Shown here: piece by piece, positions 1 to 6,939 of the stretch
Position numbering within the stretch: position 1 is the first letter of the stretch
Layout: each line of letters opens with the position of its first letter
Assembly: GCA_944386155.1 (NCBI GenBank)
Contig: CALWZY010000004.1
Coordinates: forward strand, 1 to 36,108
Reading direction: 5' to 3'
DNA: 36,108 nucleotides
Source: an uncultured Clostridia bacterium
Lineage (GTDB): Bacteria; Bacillota; Clostridia; TANB77; CAG-508
Program-made: the position numbers and the translations under genes
The notes under the pieces: generated by a model
Seen by the model: only the letters and a program-made list of their open reading frames with translations
Told to the model about the DNA's origin: nothing
Databases searched by the model: none

Positions 1-223
1 TAGAAACAAAAAAATACACTAAAAATAAAGCCATTACTAATACTAGTATGACTATACTTAGTGGTATTTTTACAGTTCTTATGCTATTTTGTGTATTTTT
101 TCTTTCTTTTTTCCCGTTCTTTAAAAAGCCTGCTCTCTCTCTCTCTCTCTCTAGAGCAGAGCTACTTTCAAGCTTTGTTTTTTGTTCTAGTTCGTTTTTC
201 TTATTTTTCCAAATTCTTTTCAT
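1..223 (-). CDS. Partial N-terminus of an unknown membrane protein, cut by the window edge
   Basis: About 74 residues can be read from the ATG at 223 (minus strand) and the frame is still open at base 1. AAGGAG at 232-237 lies 8 nt before this ATG; a second in-frame ATG at 229 is too close to the ribosome binding site. The first half is strongly charged (start MKRIWKNKKNELEQKTK) and includes ERERER encoded by a (CT)10 tract. It is followed by a basic stretch and one hydrophobic segment (IPLSIVILVLVMALFLVYFF, about residues 51-70) that should cross the membrane. A cytoplasmic N-terminus before one helix fits a sensor, chemoreceptor or cell-wall enzyme, but nothing in the visible part identifies the family. 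Confidence 0.7.
   Translation of the reverse strand, partial: MKRIWKNKKNELEQKTKLESSSALERERERAGFLKNGKKERKNTQNSIRTVKIPLSIVILVLVMALFLVYFFVS
133..152. repeat. Perfect (CT)10 dinucleotide repeat inside a coding region
   Basis: Ten uninterrupted CT units (AG on the coding minus strand) lie 24 codons into the partial membrane protein. They encode alternating Glu-Arg. A change of one or two units shifts the frame before the membrane segment, while a change of three units keeps it. Confidence 0.9.
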
Positions 224-261
224 GTGCATTTCTCCTTAGATTTTCGTATACTTTAGTCTAT

Positions 262-289
262 ATATTATAAGACTTATAATTATAATCAA
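262..289 (-). promoter_or_regulatory. Candidate sigma-A promoter of the partial membrane-protein gene
   Basis: On the minus strand TTGATT (289-284) is followed after 16 nt by TAATAT (267-262). A TATAAT overlaps at 269-264. It lies about 40-60 nt upstream of the start codon at 223. Confidence 0.4.
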
Positions 290-430
290 TTATTATATAT
301 AAATTAATTATTTAGTTTTCCTTGATACTCTAAGGATTTATTGATTATTTACTTTTTATTTAACTTTATGTTACTTTTGTTTTTCATTTTTTATTGTATT
401 TTCTGCAGTTCTAGGGATTATTTGATTTTG

Positions 431-458
431 TTATCCACATTTTTTAAACTTATCCACA
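431..458 (+). promoter_or_regulatory. Pair of perfect DnaA boxes
   Basis: TTATCCACA occurs at 431-439 and again at 450-458 in the same orientation, 19 bp apart. Both match the consensus TTATNCACA. They lie about 140 bp upstream of the candidate promoter of the minus-strand left-edge gene. Two further perfect copies occur inside genes at 23768-23776 and 25544-25552. Confidence 0.6.
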
Positions 459-461
459 TAT

Positions 462-497
462 AAAAAATGAATGAGTAAGTTTTACCCATTCATTTTT
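462..497 (-). terminator. Intrinsic terminator of the VanW-family gene
   Basis: AAAAATGAATG (463-473) pairs with CATTCATTTTT (487-497), extended inward by GTAA/TTAC. On the minus strand the hairpin ends in a T run. It begins about 55 nt after the stop codon. Confidence 0.8.
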
Positions 498-552
498 GTT
501 TTATTTATTTAATCTTTATTTTTACTTTTTTCTTTCTTTTACTTTTTTATAA

Positions 553-2358
553 CTATTCTTCTGTTTCTACTGTTGAATCTGTTTCTGGTACATCTACATC
601 TTGGTCTTCTTTAATAGGAGCTTTATCTTCTTCGTCCTTTTTATCTTCTTCATCTTTTTTATCAGATGTTGAAGGTTCTTTTTTATTTGTTTTCTTTGTT
701 CCAACTTCTACTATTCTTTTCATAGTACCATAAGTGTCTCTTGAAAGAAGTTCAGTTTTTACTTTCTTACCATTTAAGTATAAATCTCTATAACATACAG
801 CCTTTGCGCCTTTTGTTCCAGATTGAATTACTTTTTCTTTTCCTTCTGCTAAATTAGCATTTTTCTTTTTCTCTGTCTTATATGGAATAGTAGCTGTTGT
901 ATATGCTCTTATTTTAACATCATATTCAACTTCTTCTTCAATTCCCATAACTGTCATTGTAGCAACACCATTTCTTACAGAAGCTTCAATTTTTACAGGA
1001 TATTCTCTAGAGTTTTTAAATTTAAAATCTTGAACTCCATATACTACTGTAGCATCTCTTCCTGGCTTTTCATAACTTGTAACAAAAGAATGATTTCTTC
1101 TTTCTGTAATTTCTAAATTAGCAAGTAATACTGCATTATATAAAGTAGTAGATATTTGACAAATACCTCCACCTAAACCATCTTCAACTTTACCATTTGA
1201 AAATACTGCTGCATTTTTATATCCATTTTCTATAGTTCTTTTTCCAACTACTTTATTATATGAAAATTCTTCACCTGGAAGTAATACTGTTCCATTTATT
1301 TTTTTAGCAGCAAGTTCAAGATTTGTACTTCTATCTCTGTTACTTGCATCATATCTTGTTGAGTATCTAGAAAGTCTATCTGGGAAAGCTTTACTTCCTA
1401 AATCTTTAACTGTCTTTTTAGCTTTAGTAATCTTAAGTGGAATAATATATTCTTCTTTTCCTTTTTCAGATACTATCTCTTTAGCTTCTTCCATTGAAAT
1501 ATCAAAATCTACACCGTCTTTATCAACTACTATCTCAAAAGGATCTTTTTTAATATAAGCATCTTGTGGTTCTGAATGTATTTCTTCATAAATTTTTTCA
1601 ACATCTATATCTGCTGGATCTTTATCCTCAACTGGGATTTGCATTGTGCTTTCATCTTTATTTAAAATATTTCCAGCAAATCTATTTAATACATCAGTTT
1701 TAAATTGTTCATTATTTAATGCTATTCCAGCTTTTCCTGGAGTAATAATTAATTCATCTTCTTCTATACAATATGTATATTCTGTAACAAGTCCAGGTAA
1801 TTTAGTAGAAACATCTTCTGTTATTGAATCTAACATTTCTTTATTATAAGAAGTTTCTATCTTTATATCTTCTTTATTAAAGAAAGTACTTATAATTTTA
1901 AAGTTATTTAAAATTATGTTATTGTCTCTTCCTATTTTATAAGCATTATCTACTGCATTTTTTACTGAATAGTTAATATTTAAGTCTTCTCTTACTATTG
2001 TATTTTTATAATCTTCATATTCAATTTTTAATTCATCAATTTTTGTGTCTTCTATTTGTTTGTTAATTTTGTCTTCTGCTTCTTTTGCAGTAAGCCCTGA
2101 TACATCAACACCATTTATAGTAACTCCACTAATAATCTTATTATTTACTGAAGCTATAATTGAAAATGATGTTAGTGCTAATGCTATTAATAATAATAAT
2201 ATGATAACAACTATTGAGATTACAAAAACTTTTTTTCTTCTAGCCATCATATGGTCTAAGTATTCTTGAGTATTTTTATTTACTTTTTGTTTTTTTACCT
2301 TTTTTTCTTCTTTTACTATGTCTTTGTTATCTCTTTCTAAATCTTTTTCTTTTCCCAT
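553..2358 (-). CDS. VanW-family cell-wall protein with putative peptidoglycan-binding and G5 domains
   Basis: This 601-aa protein has a basic cytoplasmic head, one membrane helix (about residues 44-70) and a large extracellular part. After the helix comes a PG_binding_4-like region (IINGVDVSGLTAKEAE type, to about 330), then the VanW domain (about 340-475) with the hallmark GGGICQISTTLYNA. A G5-like domain (about 480-555) and a Lys/Glu/Asp-rich tail follow. The layout matches YoaR-type VanW proteins of Firmicutes, whose biochemical role is unsettled; despite the name it gives no evidence of vancomycin resistance. AAAGGAG lies 9 nt before the ATG. The gene stands alone, with its own promoter (2390-2418) and terminator (462-497), divergent from the regulator at 2530. 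Confidence 0.88.
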   Translation of the reverse strand: MGKEKDLERDNKDIVKEEKKVKKQKVNKNTQEYLDHMMARRKKVFVISIVVIILLLLIALALTSFSIIASVNNKIISGVTINGVDVSGLTAKEAEDKINKQIEDTKIDELKIEYEDYKNTIVREDLNINYSVKNAVDNAYKIGRDNNIILNNFKIISTFFNKEDIKIETSYNKEMLDSITEDVSTKLPGLVTEYTYCIEEDELIITPGKAGIALNNEQFKTDVLNRFAGNILNKDESTMQIPVEDKDPADIDVEKIYEEIHSEPQDAYIKKDPFEIVVDKDGVDFDISMEEAKEIVSEKGKEEYIIPLKITKAKKTVKDLGSKAFPDRLSRYSTRYDASNRDRSTNLELAAKKINGTVLLPGEEFSYNKVVGKRTIENGYKNAAVFSNGKVEDGLGGGICQISTTLYNAVLLANLEITERRNHSFVTSYEKPGRDATVVYGVQDFKFKNSREYPVKIEASVRNGVATMTVMGIEEEVEYDVKIRAYTTATIPYKTEKKKNANLAEGKEKVIQSGTKGAKAVCYRDLYLNGKKVKTELLSRDTYGTMKRIVEVGTKKTNKKEPSTSDKKDEEDKKDEEDKAPIKEDQDVDVPETDSTVETEE

Positions 2359-2389
2359 ATTTTTCTACTCCTTTTCTTTAACATATATA

Positions 2390-2418
2390 ATTTTATCATA
2401 TTATAAATCTATGTGCAA
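2390..2418 (-). promoter_or_regulatory. Sigma-A promoter of the VanW-family gene
   Basis: On the minus strand TTGCAC (2418-2413), 17-nt spacer, TAAAAT (2395-2390), about 32 nt upstream of the start codon. Confidence 0.65.
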
Positions 2419-2464
2419 CATATCTTTTTTCTTTACTTCCCTAAAGTTTTTTTAATTTTTTTGC

Positions 2465-2493
2465 TAGACAATTTTGTCTTTTTTATATATAAT
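2465..2493 (+). promoter_or_regulatory. Sigma-A promoter of the XRE/S24-like regulator
   Basis: TAGACA (2465-2470), 17-nt spacer, perfect TATAAT (2488-2493). The start codon follows 36 nt later, with AGGAG at 2513-2517. Confidence 0.75.
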
Positions 2494-2529
2494 GTATTCA
2501 AAGTTTTATGATAGGAGTGATTTAATTTT

Positions 2530-3096
2530 ATGTTAGGTAGTTTAATTGCAAAAATAAGAGAAGATAGGAATATGTCAAAAACAGATCTTGCAAAAATGAC
2601 TGGCATTAATGTTGGGCATTTGACTCATATCGAAAAAGGAGAAAGAAACCCTAGTCAAAAAGCTTTGAAGTCAATTTGTGATGCTTTAAATGTTCCTTAT
2701 GAACCTTTATATTATACTTATGAGAAAGAATTGACTGAAAATCAAAGACAATTTAACTTAATTAATAATGTACCTTATGACAAGATACCTCTTATAACAA
2801 ATGTTGAGTCTTTAGTACCTTGTCCAGCAAAAATTCCTTATGCATCACTTGCATTTAGAATCCAAGATGATACTATGAAAGGAAGTCTTCCAAGAGGAAC
2901 TTTAGTATATCTTGAACTTAATGCCATTCCAGAGCACAAAGAATTTGGATTATTTAGTTATAACGGTACTGTTATGGTTAGAAAACTTATGTATAAGAGA
3001 AATAAAATTGTTCTTAAAGCAGATAATTTATTAGTAAAAGATTTTGCTGTAACACCAGATGATGATTTTTATATTATAGGAAAAATTCATGTATAA
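2530..3096 (+). CDS. XRE-type HTH regulator with a catalytically substituted S24 (LexA/CI-like) domain
   Basis: This 188-aa protein has an N-terminal helix-turn-helix (about residues 5-60; LAKMTGINVGHLTHIEKGER) and a C-terminal S24/peptidase-like fold. The stretch FRIQDDTMKGSLPRGTLV aligns with the LexA region around the catalytic Ser (usually GxSM); here that residue is Thr. The Lys of the usual TVKRL motif aligns with Arg in VMVRKL. With both members of the Ser-Lys dyad replaced, RecA-stimulated self-cleavage is unlikely. It is more likely a constitutive dimerising repressor or ligand-responsive regulator. It has its own promoter and is divergent from the VanW gene. Target genes are unknown; the 3231 gene on the same strand has its own promoter. 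Confidence 0.85.
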   Translation: MLGSLIAKIREDRNMSKTDLAKMTGINVGHLTHIEKGERNPSQKALKSICDALNVPYEPLYYTYEKELTENQRQFNLINNVPYDKIPLITNVESLVPCPAKIPYASLAFRIQDDTMKGSLPRGTLVYLELNAIPEHKEFGLFSYNGTVMVRKLMYKRNKIVLKADNLLVKDFAVTPDDDFYIIGKIHV

Positions 3097-3160
3097 TTTA
3101 ACATAATTATTACATTTTCATATATTTTTTATTACATTTACCTTTTTATGTCTTATTATG

Positions 3161-3189
3161 TTGAATTTAGGAATTTTTATATTTATAAT
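3161..3189 (+). promoter_or_regulatory. Sigma-A promoter of the CBM-like gene
   Basis: TTGAAT (3161-3166), 17-nt spacer, perfect TATAAT (3184-3189); the ATG is at 3231. Confidence 0.75.
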
Positions 3190-3230
3190 ATTGTTTAACA
3201 AATGATAAGTATTGTAAGGAGTAATAAAAT

Positions 3231-3707
3231 ATGGAATTATGTAAAAATATATTTTTTAACACAGATAAATTAACACCAAATTCAGAAATTAAGATTTCTT
3301 ATACTGGAAAGTTCTTTCAAGACGGTTCAGAAGATGTCTATATTCATTATGGATTTGGCCCAAACTGGGATAATGTAAATGATATCAAAATGGAAAAATC
3401 TGATCTTGGTTTTCAAGCTGAATTGACTTTAGAAGATAATGAAAATTTTTCTTTCTGTTTTAAAAATGGAAATGGTGATTGGGACAATAACGAAGGTAAA
3501 AACTATGTATTCCCAATAGAACATATAGAAACTGATTTAATTTTAGTAGAAGATTCTTTAAGTCTTGCTTCACCAAGAAAATTAAGAAAATCTTATATTA
3601 TTACTAAAAAGATTAAACTTGCTATATACAAAGTTTTAAGATACTTACCAAAATTAGTTTCTGGAACATATACTTCTTCAAAGAAAAATGCAGAAAATCA
3701 AGAATAG
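3231..3707 (+). CDS. Cytoplasmic protein with a CBM25/CBM53-type starch-binding-like domain
   Basis: A 158-aa protein without signal peptide or membrane segment; AAGGAG precedes the ATG. Residues about 12-105 form a beta-rich domain with features of CBM25/CBM53 starch-binding modules: HYGFGPNWDNV near the start and the late FKNGNGDWDNNEGKNY motif with its Trp-Asp-Asn-Asn. In the known families such modules are attached to secreted amylases, but here the module stands alone and appears to stay inside the cell. The last 45 residues are basic (RKLRKSYIITKKIKLAIYK) and could bind membrane, nucleic acid or a partner. A link to intracellular glycogen is possible but only an inference. Its own promoter and a strong terminator make it monocistronic. 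Confidence 0.7.
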   Translation: MELCKNIFFNTDKLTPNSEIKISYTGKFFQDGSEDVYIHYGFGPNWDNVNDIKMEKSDLGFQAELTLEDNENFSFCFKNGNGDWDNNEGKNYVFPIEHIETDLILVEDSLSLASPRKLRKSYIITKKIKLAIYKVLRYLPKLVSGTYTSSKKNAENQE

Positions 3708-3742
3708 TTTATAATAGTTTAAATAATTAGAAATTAGCTATA

Positions 3743-3780
3743 AAAAAATCCAAACCTTTTAAAGTTTGGATTTTATTTTT
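3743..3780 (+). terminator. Intrinsic terminator after the CBM-like gene
   Basis: AAATCCAAAC (3746-3755) pairs perfectly with GTTTGGATTT (3764-3773) around an 8-nt loop, followed by a T-rich tail; it can also act on the minus strand. Confidence 0.85.
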
Positions 3781-3865
3781 TATTTCTTTATAACTTTTCA
3801 CTAGTTTTTATTATTTATCATTAAATGTTTCTTAATTATTATCCTTATTTAGCTCTATTTTCTTG

Positions 3866-4597
3866 TTAAATAATATTCCATCCTCCATTAATAGATATAA
3901 CTTGTCCTGTAGTAAAAGTATCTTCTACAAGCCATTTAACGCATTTTGCAATATCTTCAGGTTTTCCTATTCTACATAAAGGAGTTTCATTAATTATATT
4001 TTCTAATTCTTCAGATGTTAAATCATTATTCATATCTGTATCAATTAGTCCAGGAGCTATTGAATTTACTCTTATATTAGAAGGACCTAACTCTTTTGCT
4101 AGTGATTTTGTCATTCCATCTACACCTGCTTTACTAACAGAATATGCAACTTCACATGAAGCTCCTACTAATCCCCATATAGAAGATATATTTATTATAG
4201 AGCCTTCTTTTTGCTTAATCATATATTTTACTGTTTCTTGACTCATAAAAAAAACAGAATTTAGATTAACTCCTATAGTTTTGTTCCATTCCTCATCTGT
4301 AATATCTGTAAATAAATTATAAGTTGAAATTCCGGCATTGTTTATAAGTACATCTATTCTGCTATATTTATCTATAGTATATTCAACTATTCTCTTGCAA
4401 TCTTCTCTTTTAGATACATCACCTTTTATTATATCTATCTCTATATTTTCTTTTTCTAATTCTTCTTTTAGTTCTATTGCTTCTTTCTCAGAATTATTAT
4501 AGCATGCAATAATTTTATTATTTTCTCTTGAAAGACTTTTAGCTATTTCTCTGCCAATTCCTCTAGATGCTCCAGTAACAATTATAACTTTATTCAT
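3866..4597 (-). CDS. Short-chain dehydrogenase/reductase, FabG-like
   Basis: A complete classical SDR of 243 aa. The NAD(P)-binding TGASRGIG is at residues 7-14, the structural NNAG near 87-90, the catalytic Ser in INISSIWG near 139, and the YSVSK Tyr/Lys pair near 153-157. The end GQVISINGGW is typical of 3-oxoacyl-ACP reductase-like members. It would reduce a keto group or oxidise an alcohol with NAD(P)H in the cytoplasm. It is not among fatty-acid genes, so FabG proper cannot be claimed. GAGGTGAT lies just before the ATG. The gene follows the tRNA operon terminator, so expression needs its own promoter or read-through. Confidence 0.85.
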   Translation of the reverse strand: MNKVIIVTGASRGIGREIAKSLSRENNKIIACYNNSEKEAIELKEELEKENIEIDIIKGDVSKREDCKRIVEYTIDKYSRIDVLINNAGISTYNLFTDITDEEWNKTIGVNLNSVFFMSQETVKYMIKQKEGSIINISSIWGLVGASCEVAYSVSKAGVDGMTKSLAKELGPSNIRVNSIAPGLIDTDMNNDLTSEELENIINETPLCRIGKPEDIAKCVKWLVEDTFTTGQVISINGGWNII

Positions 4598-4610
4598 CTT
4601 ATCACCTCAT

Positions 4611-4660
4611 AAAAAAATAAAAGTCAGCAATTAAGAGTATTCTCAAAACTGTTGACTTTT
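4611..4660 (-). terminator. Terminator after the tRNA operon
   Basis: AAAAGTCA (4619-4626) pairs with TGACTTTT (4653-4660), with extra internal pairing. On the minus strand a run of T residues follows directly, just after the CCA end of tRNA-Thr and before the SDR gene. Confidence 0.75.
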
Positions 4661-4663
4661 CTA

Positions 4664-4739
<76 letters not shown>

Positions 4740-4748
4740 ATATATAAT

Positions 4749-4823
4749 TGGTGACCCCTACGGGAATCGAACCCATGTCTCCGCCGTGAAAGGGCGATGT
4801 CTTAACCGCTTGACCAAGGGGCC
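4749..4823 (-). tRNA. tRNA-Glu (anticodon TTC)
   Basis: The 75-nt cloverleaf has acceptor GGCCCCT/AGGGGTC, anticodon stem TCGCC/GGCGG around loop CTTTCAC (anticodon TTC) and an encoded CCA. It is the middle gene of the tRNA operon. Confidence 0.97.
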
Positions 4824-4825
4824 AT

Positions 4826-4853
4826 AAATATCAAATGCAAGCATTTGATATTT
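4826..4853 (-). other. Perfect 13-bp hairpin between tRNA-Lys and tRNA-Glu
   Basis: AAATATCAAATGC (4826-4838) and GCATTTGATATTT (4841-4853) are exact inverted repeats with only two bases between them. The hairpin abuts the CCA end of tRNA-Lys and would form in the tRNA precursor. It has no long T run in the transcribed direction, so a processing signal seems likelier than a terminator. Confidence 0.7.
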
Positions 4854-4928
4854 GGTGAGCTATCCGCGACTCGAACGCGGGACAACTTGATTAAAAGTCA
4901 AGTGCTCTACCACCTGAGCTAATAGCCC
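4853..4928 (-). tRNA. tRNA-Lys (anticodon TTT)
   Basis: The 76-nt cloverleaf has acceptor GGGCTAT/ATAGCTC, anticodon stem CTTGA/TCAAG around loop CTTTTAA (anticodon TTT) and an encoded CCA. It is the first gene of the tRNA operon. Confidence 0.97.
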
Positions 4929-4933
4929 ATAAA

Positions 4934-4967
4934 TAAAAGCGTTACGGTGTTATTCGTAACTGCTTTT
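4934..4967 (-). other. Leader hairpin of the tRNA operon
   Basis: On the minus strand, between the promoter and tRNA-Lys, AAAAGC-GTTACG pairs with CGTAAC-GCTTTT with one bulged base and an 8-nt loop. It is followed by a modest T-rich tract. It could be a processing element or a weak attenuator. Confidence 0.5.
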
Positions 4968-4969
4968 AT

Positions 4970-4998
4970 ATATTACACTATTTTTTTTTAGTTGTCAA
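4970..4998 (-). promoter_or_regulatory. Strong sigma-A promoter of the Lys-Glu-Thr tRNA operon
   Basis: Minus strand: perfect TTGACA (4998-4993), 17-nt spacer, TAATAT (4975-4970). Directly upstream (4999-5045) A-rich tracts recur about every 11-12 bp, resembling an UP element. Confidence 0.85.
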
Positions 4999-5065
4999 CA
5001 TTTTTTTATAATTTTTTTATAAATTTTTTATAATTTTTTATTTTCATAGAAAAATCATAATATTT

Positions 5066-6937
5066 TTATAAATTTATTATATTAGCTTCTATTTTCTCTT
5101 CTTCTAATACTTTTATTTCTCTATTTGTACAAGTGAAAATTATTACTTGATTATTGTTATTATTTAAGTATCTTAATATATTTTTCATTCTATTTTTATC
5201 ATAATAAGCAAAAGCTTCATCTAATATAATTGGTATTTTCTCATCACTTATTGATTTTGCTGCACTTAATCTTAATGCTAGATATATCATATCTATAGTA
5301 CCAATACTTAATCTATCTATGCTAATATAACTTCCACTTTCATTTTCAATCTTTATACCATCTTCATCCACTAAGCATTTTTTATATTTTCCATTTGTTG
5401 CATTAGATATAATATTTTGAATTTCTAATATAAAATCAGGTGTTATATTTGACTTCATTTCTTCATATGCTTCTTCTAAATTTTGTTTAACTAGATTATA
5501 TATTTCATTTATGCTTTCTAATTCTTCTTTTTCTTCATATAGTCTATCCAAATCTTCTTCTAATGATACAAGATTTTCTAAATTTTCTACTATATTTTCA
5601 TTTTCTATTTCCATTTTCTTTTCAGAAACTTTATAATTTGAAAGACTTTCTTCTTTTTGATTAATTAAATCCACAATATCTTCATATCTTGCAGATAAGA
5701 TATCATTAATTTGTTTCTCATCTACTTTATCTTTAAACTCATTTACAATTTTTTCATTTTCTTTTTCTTCTATGTTTTCTAATTCTTCTTCTATTTTACT
5801 TACTTCTGCAAATTTTAATTTTTTTATATCTTCTAATCTATTTATATCTTCTTCTATTTTTGTTAGTTTTTCTAAATATTTTTTATTTATATTTCTAGCG
5901 TTTCTTTTATTTTTTCTATCTACTATAAAAAATATTATTCCTATTAAAGCTACTATTCCATCTAATATTAATAAAAGCTTTTGATTTGAAACTATAGATA
6001 TTACTGTGATTACAGCAATTAATAATATAAACATTATATATATTAATTTATGTGATTTTCTTTTTTCTTTCTTTTCTGATTTTAAGATTTCTATTTCTTT
6101 ATTTTTTTCATTTTGCATTTCAGAATAACCATCTATTTCGTTGTCAAGTATTTTAATCTTTTCTCTACTTATGCTATTTTTTTCTTTTAAAGTTTTTACA
6201 TTTCTTAATAGGCTTAGAACATATTTCTCATCTTCAAAATCTTTAGATAAATTTTGTTTTTCTTGTTCTAGTTCATACTTTTTATCTTTATATTTACTTA
6301 TTTCGTCTATTTCTTCTTTTAAGTCTTCTATTTTATCATTTACTATATTTATAGGTCTACCAGAACTTCTTTCTGACCCTATTTCTTCTAATTGTTTTTT
6401 ATTTATTTTATCTATTGTTTTCTTATATGAAATATTTTCATTTCCTGTTGATACCATATTGCTTAATTTTTGTATAATTGATGTTTGACTTGCCTTATTT
6501 AATTTAACTTCTTCTTGCTCAGACATAAAAGTATTTAAAAACATTTCCTCATTAATTCCAGTCTGTTCTGTAAAAAATTCGCTTCCTTTTGTTTTATCAA
6601 TACTATAATCAAATGTTACATCTTTTCCATTTTTATAGATTTCTGGAGTTTTTTTCTTAAAGTCCCTAAAAATTTCATAATCATCACCATTATCTAACTC
6701 ATATTCTAACTTTCCAGAAAACGCATCAGTATTCCATGGTTTATATTTATCAAAATCTGATATTTCTTTTCCTTTTTTATTTTTTGATATTCCATATAAA
6801 GATGATGATATAAAATTTAGCAGTGTAGACTTACCTGATTCATTATTTCCTTTAATAATATTAATTTTATCACCTAAATTAATTTCAACATCCTCAAGCT
6901 TCCCATATCCGTTAATTTTAATATTCTTTATTTTCAT
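5066..6937 (-). CDS. yhaN: SbcC/Rad50-like (YhaN-type) ATPase with membrane-spanning coiled coil
   Basis: A 623-aa SMC-like ATPase: Walker A GNNESGKST at residues 30-38, long coiled coils from about 195 to 500, an ABC-type signature in DRLSIGTIDMIYLALRLS and Walker B IPIILDEAFAYYD near the end. Instead of a zinc-hook, the middle holds two hydrophobic helices (about 298-316 and 320-339), so both ATPase halves should face the cytoplasm with a membrane hairpin between. This layout and the partner gene resemble Bacillus YhaN, although at 623 aa it is shorter than Bacillus YhaN, which I recall as over 900 aa. The ATG lies 2 nt after the stop of the phosphoesterase gene, so the pair is one operon and probably one nuclease complex. 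GAGG lies before the start. The symbol rests on architecture and context. Confidence 0.75.
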   Translation of the reverse strand: MKIKNIKINGYGKLEDVEINLGDKINIIKGNNESGKSTLLNFISSSLYGISKNKKGKEISDFDKYKPWNTDAFSGKLEYELDNGDDYEIFRDFKKKTPEIYKNGKDVTFDYSIDKTKGSEFFTEQTGINEEMFLNTFMSEQEEVKLNKASQTSIIQKLSNMVSTGNENISYKKTIDKINKKQLEEIGSERSSGRPINIVNDKIEDLKEEIDEISKYKDKKYELEQEKQNLSKDFEDEKYVLSLLRNVKTLKEKNSISREKIKILDNEIDGYSEMQNEKNKEIEILKSEKKEKRKSHKLIYIMFILLIAVITVISIVSNQKLLLILDGIVALIGIIFFIVDRKNKRNARNINKKYLEKLTKIEEDINRLEDIKKLKFAEVSKIEEELENIEEKENEKIVNEFKDKVDEKQINDILSARYEDIVDLINQKEESLSNYKVSEKKMEIENENIVENLENLVSLEEDLDRLYEEKEELESINEIYNLVKQNLEEAYEEMKSNITPDFILEIQNIISNATNGKYKKCLVDEDGIKIENESGSYISIDRLSIGTIDMIYLALRLSAAKSISDEKIPIILDEAFAYYDKNRMKNILRYLNNNNNQVIIFTCTNREIKVLEEEKIEANIINL

Positions 6938-6939
6938 AC

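Larger units (their letters stand above)
240..552. other. AT-rich intergenic region with two DnaA boxes
   Basis: No gene is visible in this 313-base gap. It holds the VanW-gene terminator near 462-497, two identical plus-strand TTATCCACA boxes (431-439 and 450-458), and the likely promoter of the left-edge gene. The DnaA boxes sit between the terminator and that promoter. Confidence 0.6.

Noticed and set aside
61-270. Plus-strand open frames over the left edge
   Set aside because: They lack a ribosome binding site and are Phe/Ser low-complexity mirror frames of the minus-strand gene, which has AAGGAG, a promoter and a clear membrane helix.
240-552. Chromosomal replication origin
   Set aside because: Only two DnaA boxes, no dnaA/dnaN nearby and no clear unwinding element; not enough to call oriC.
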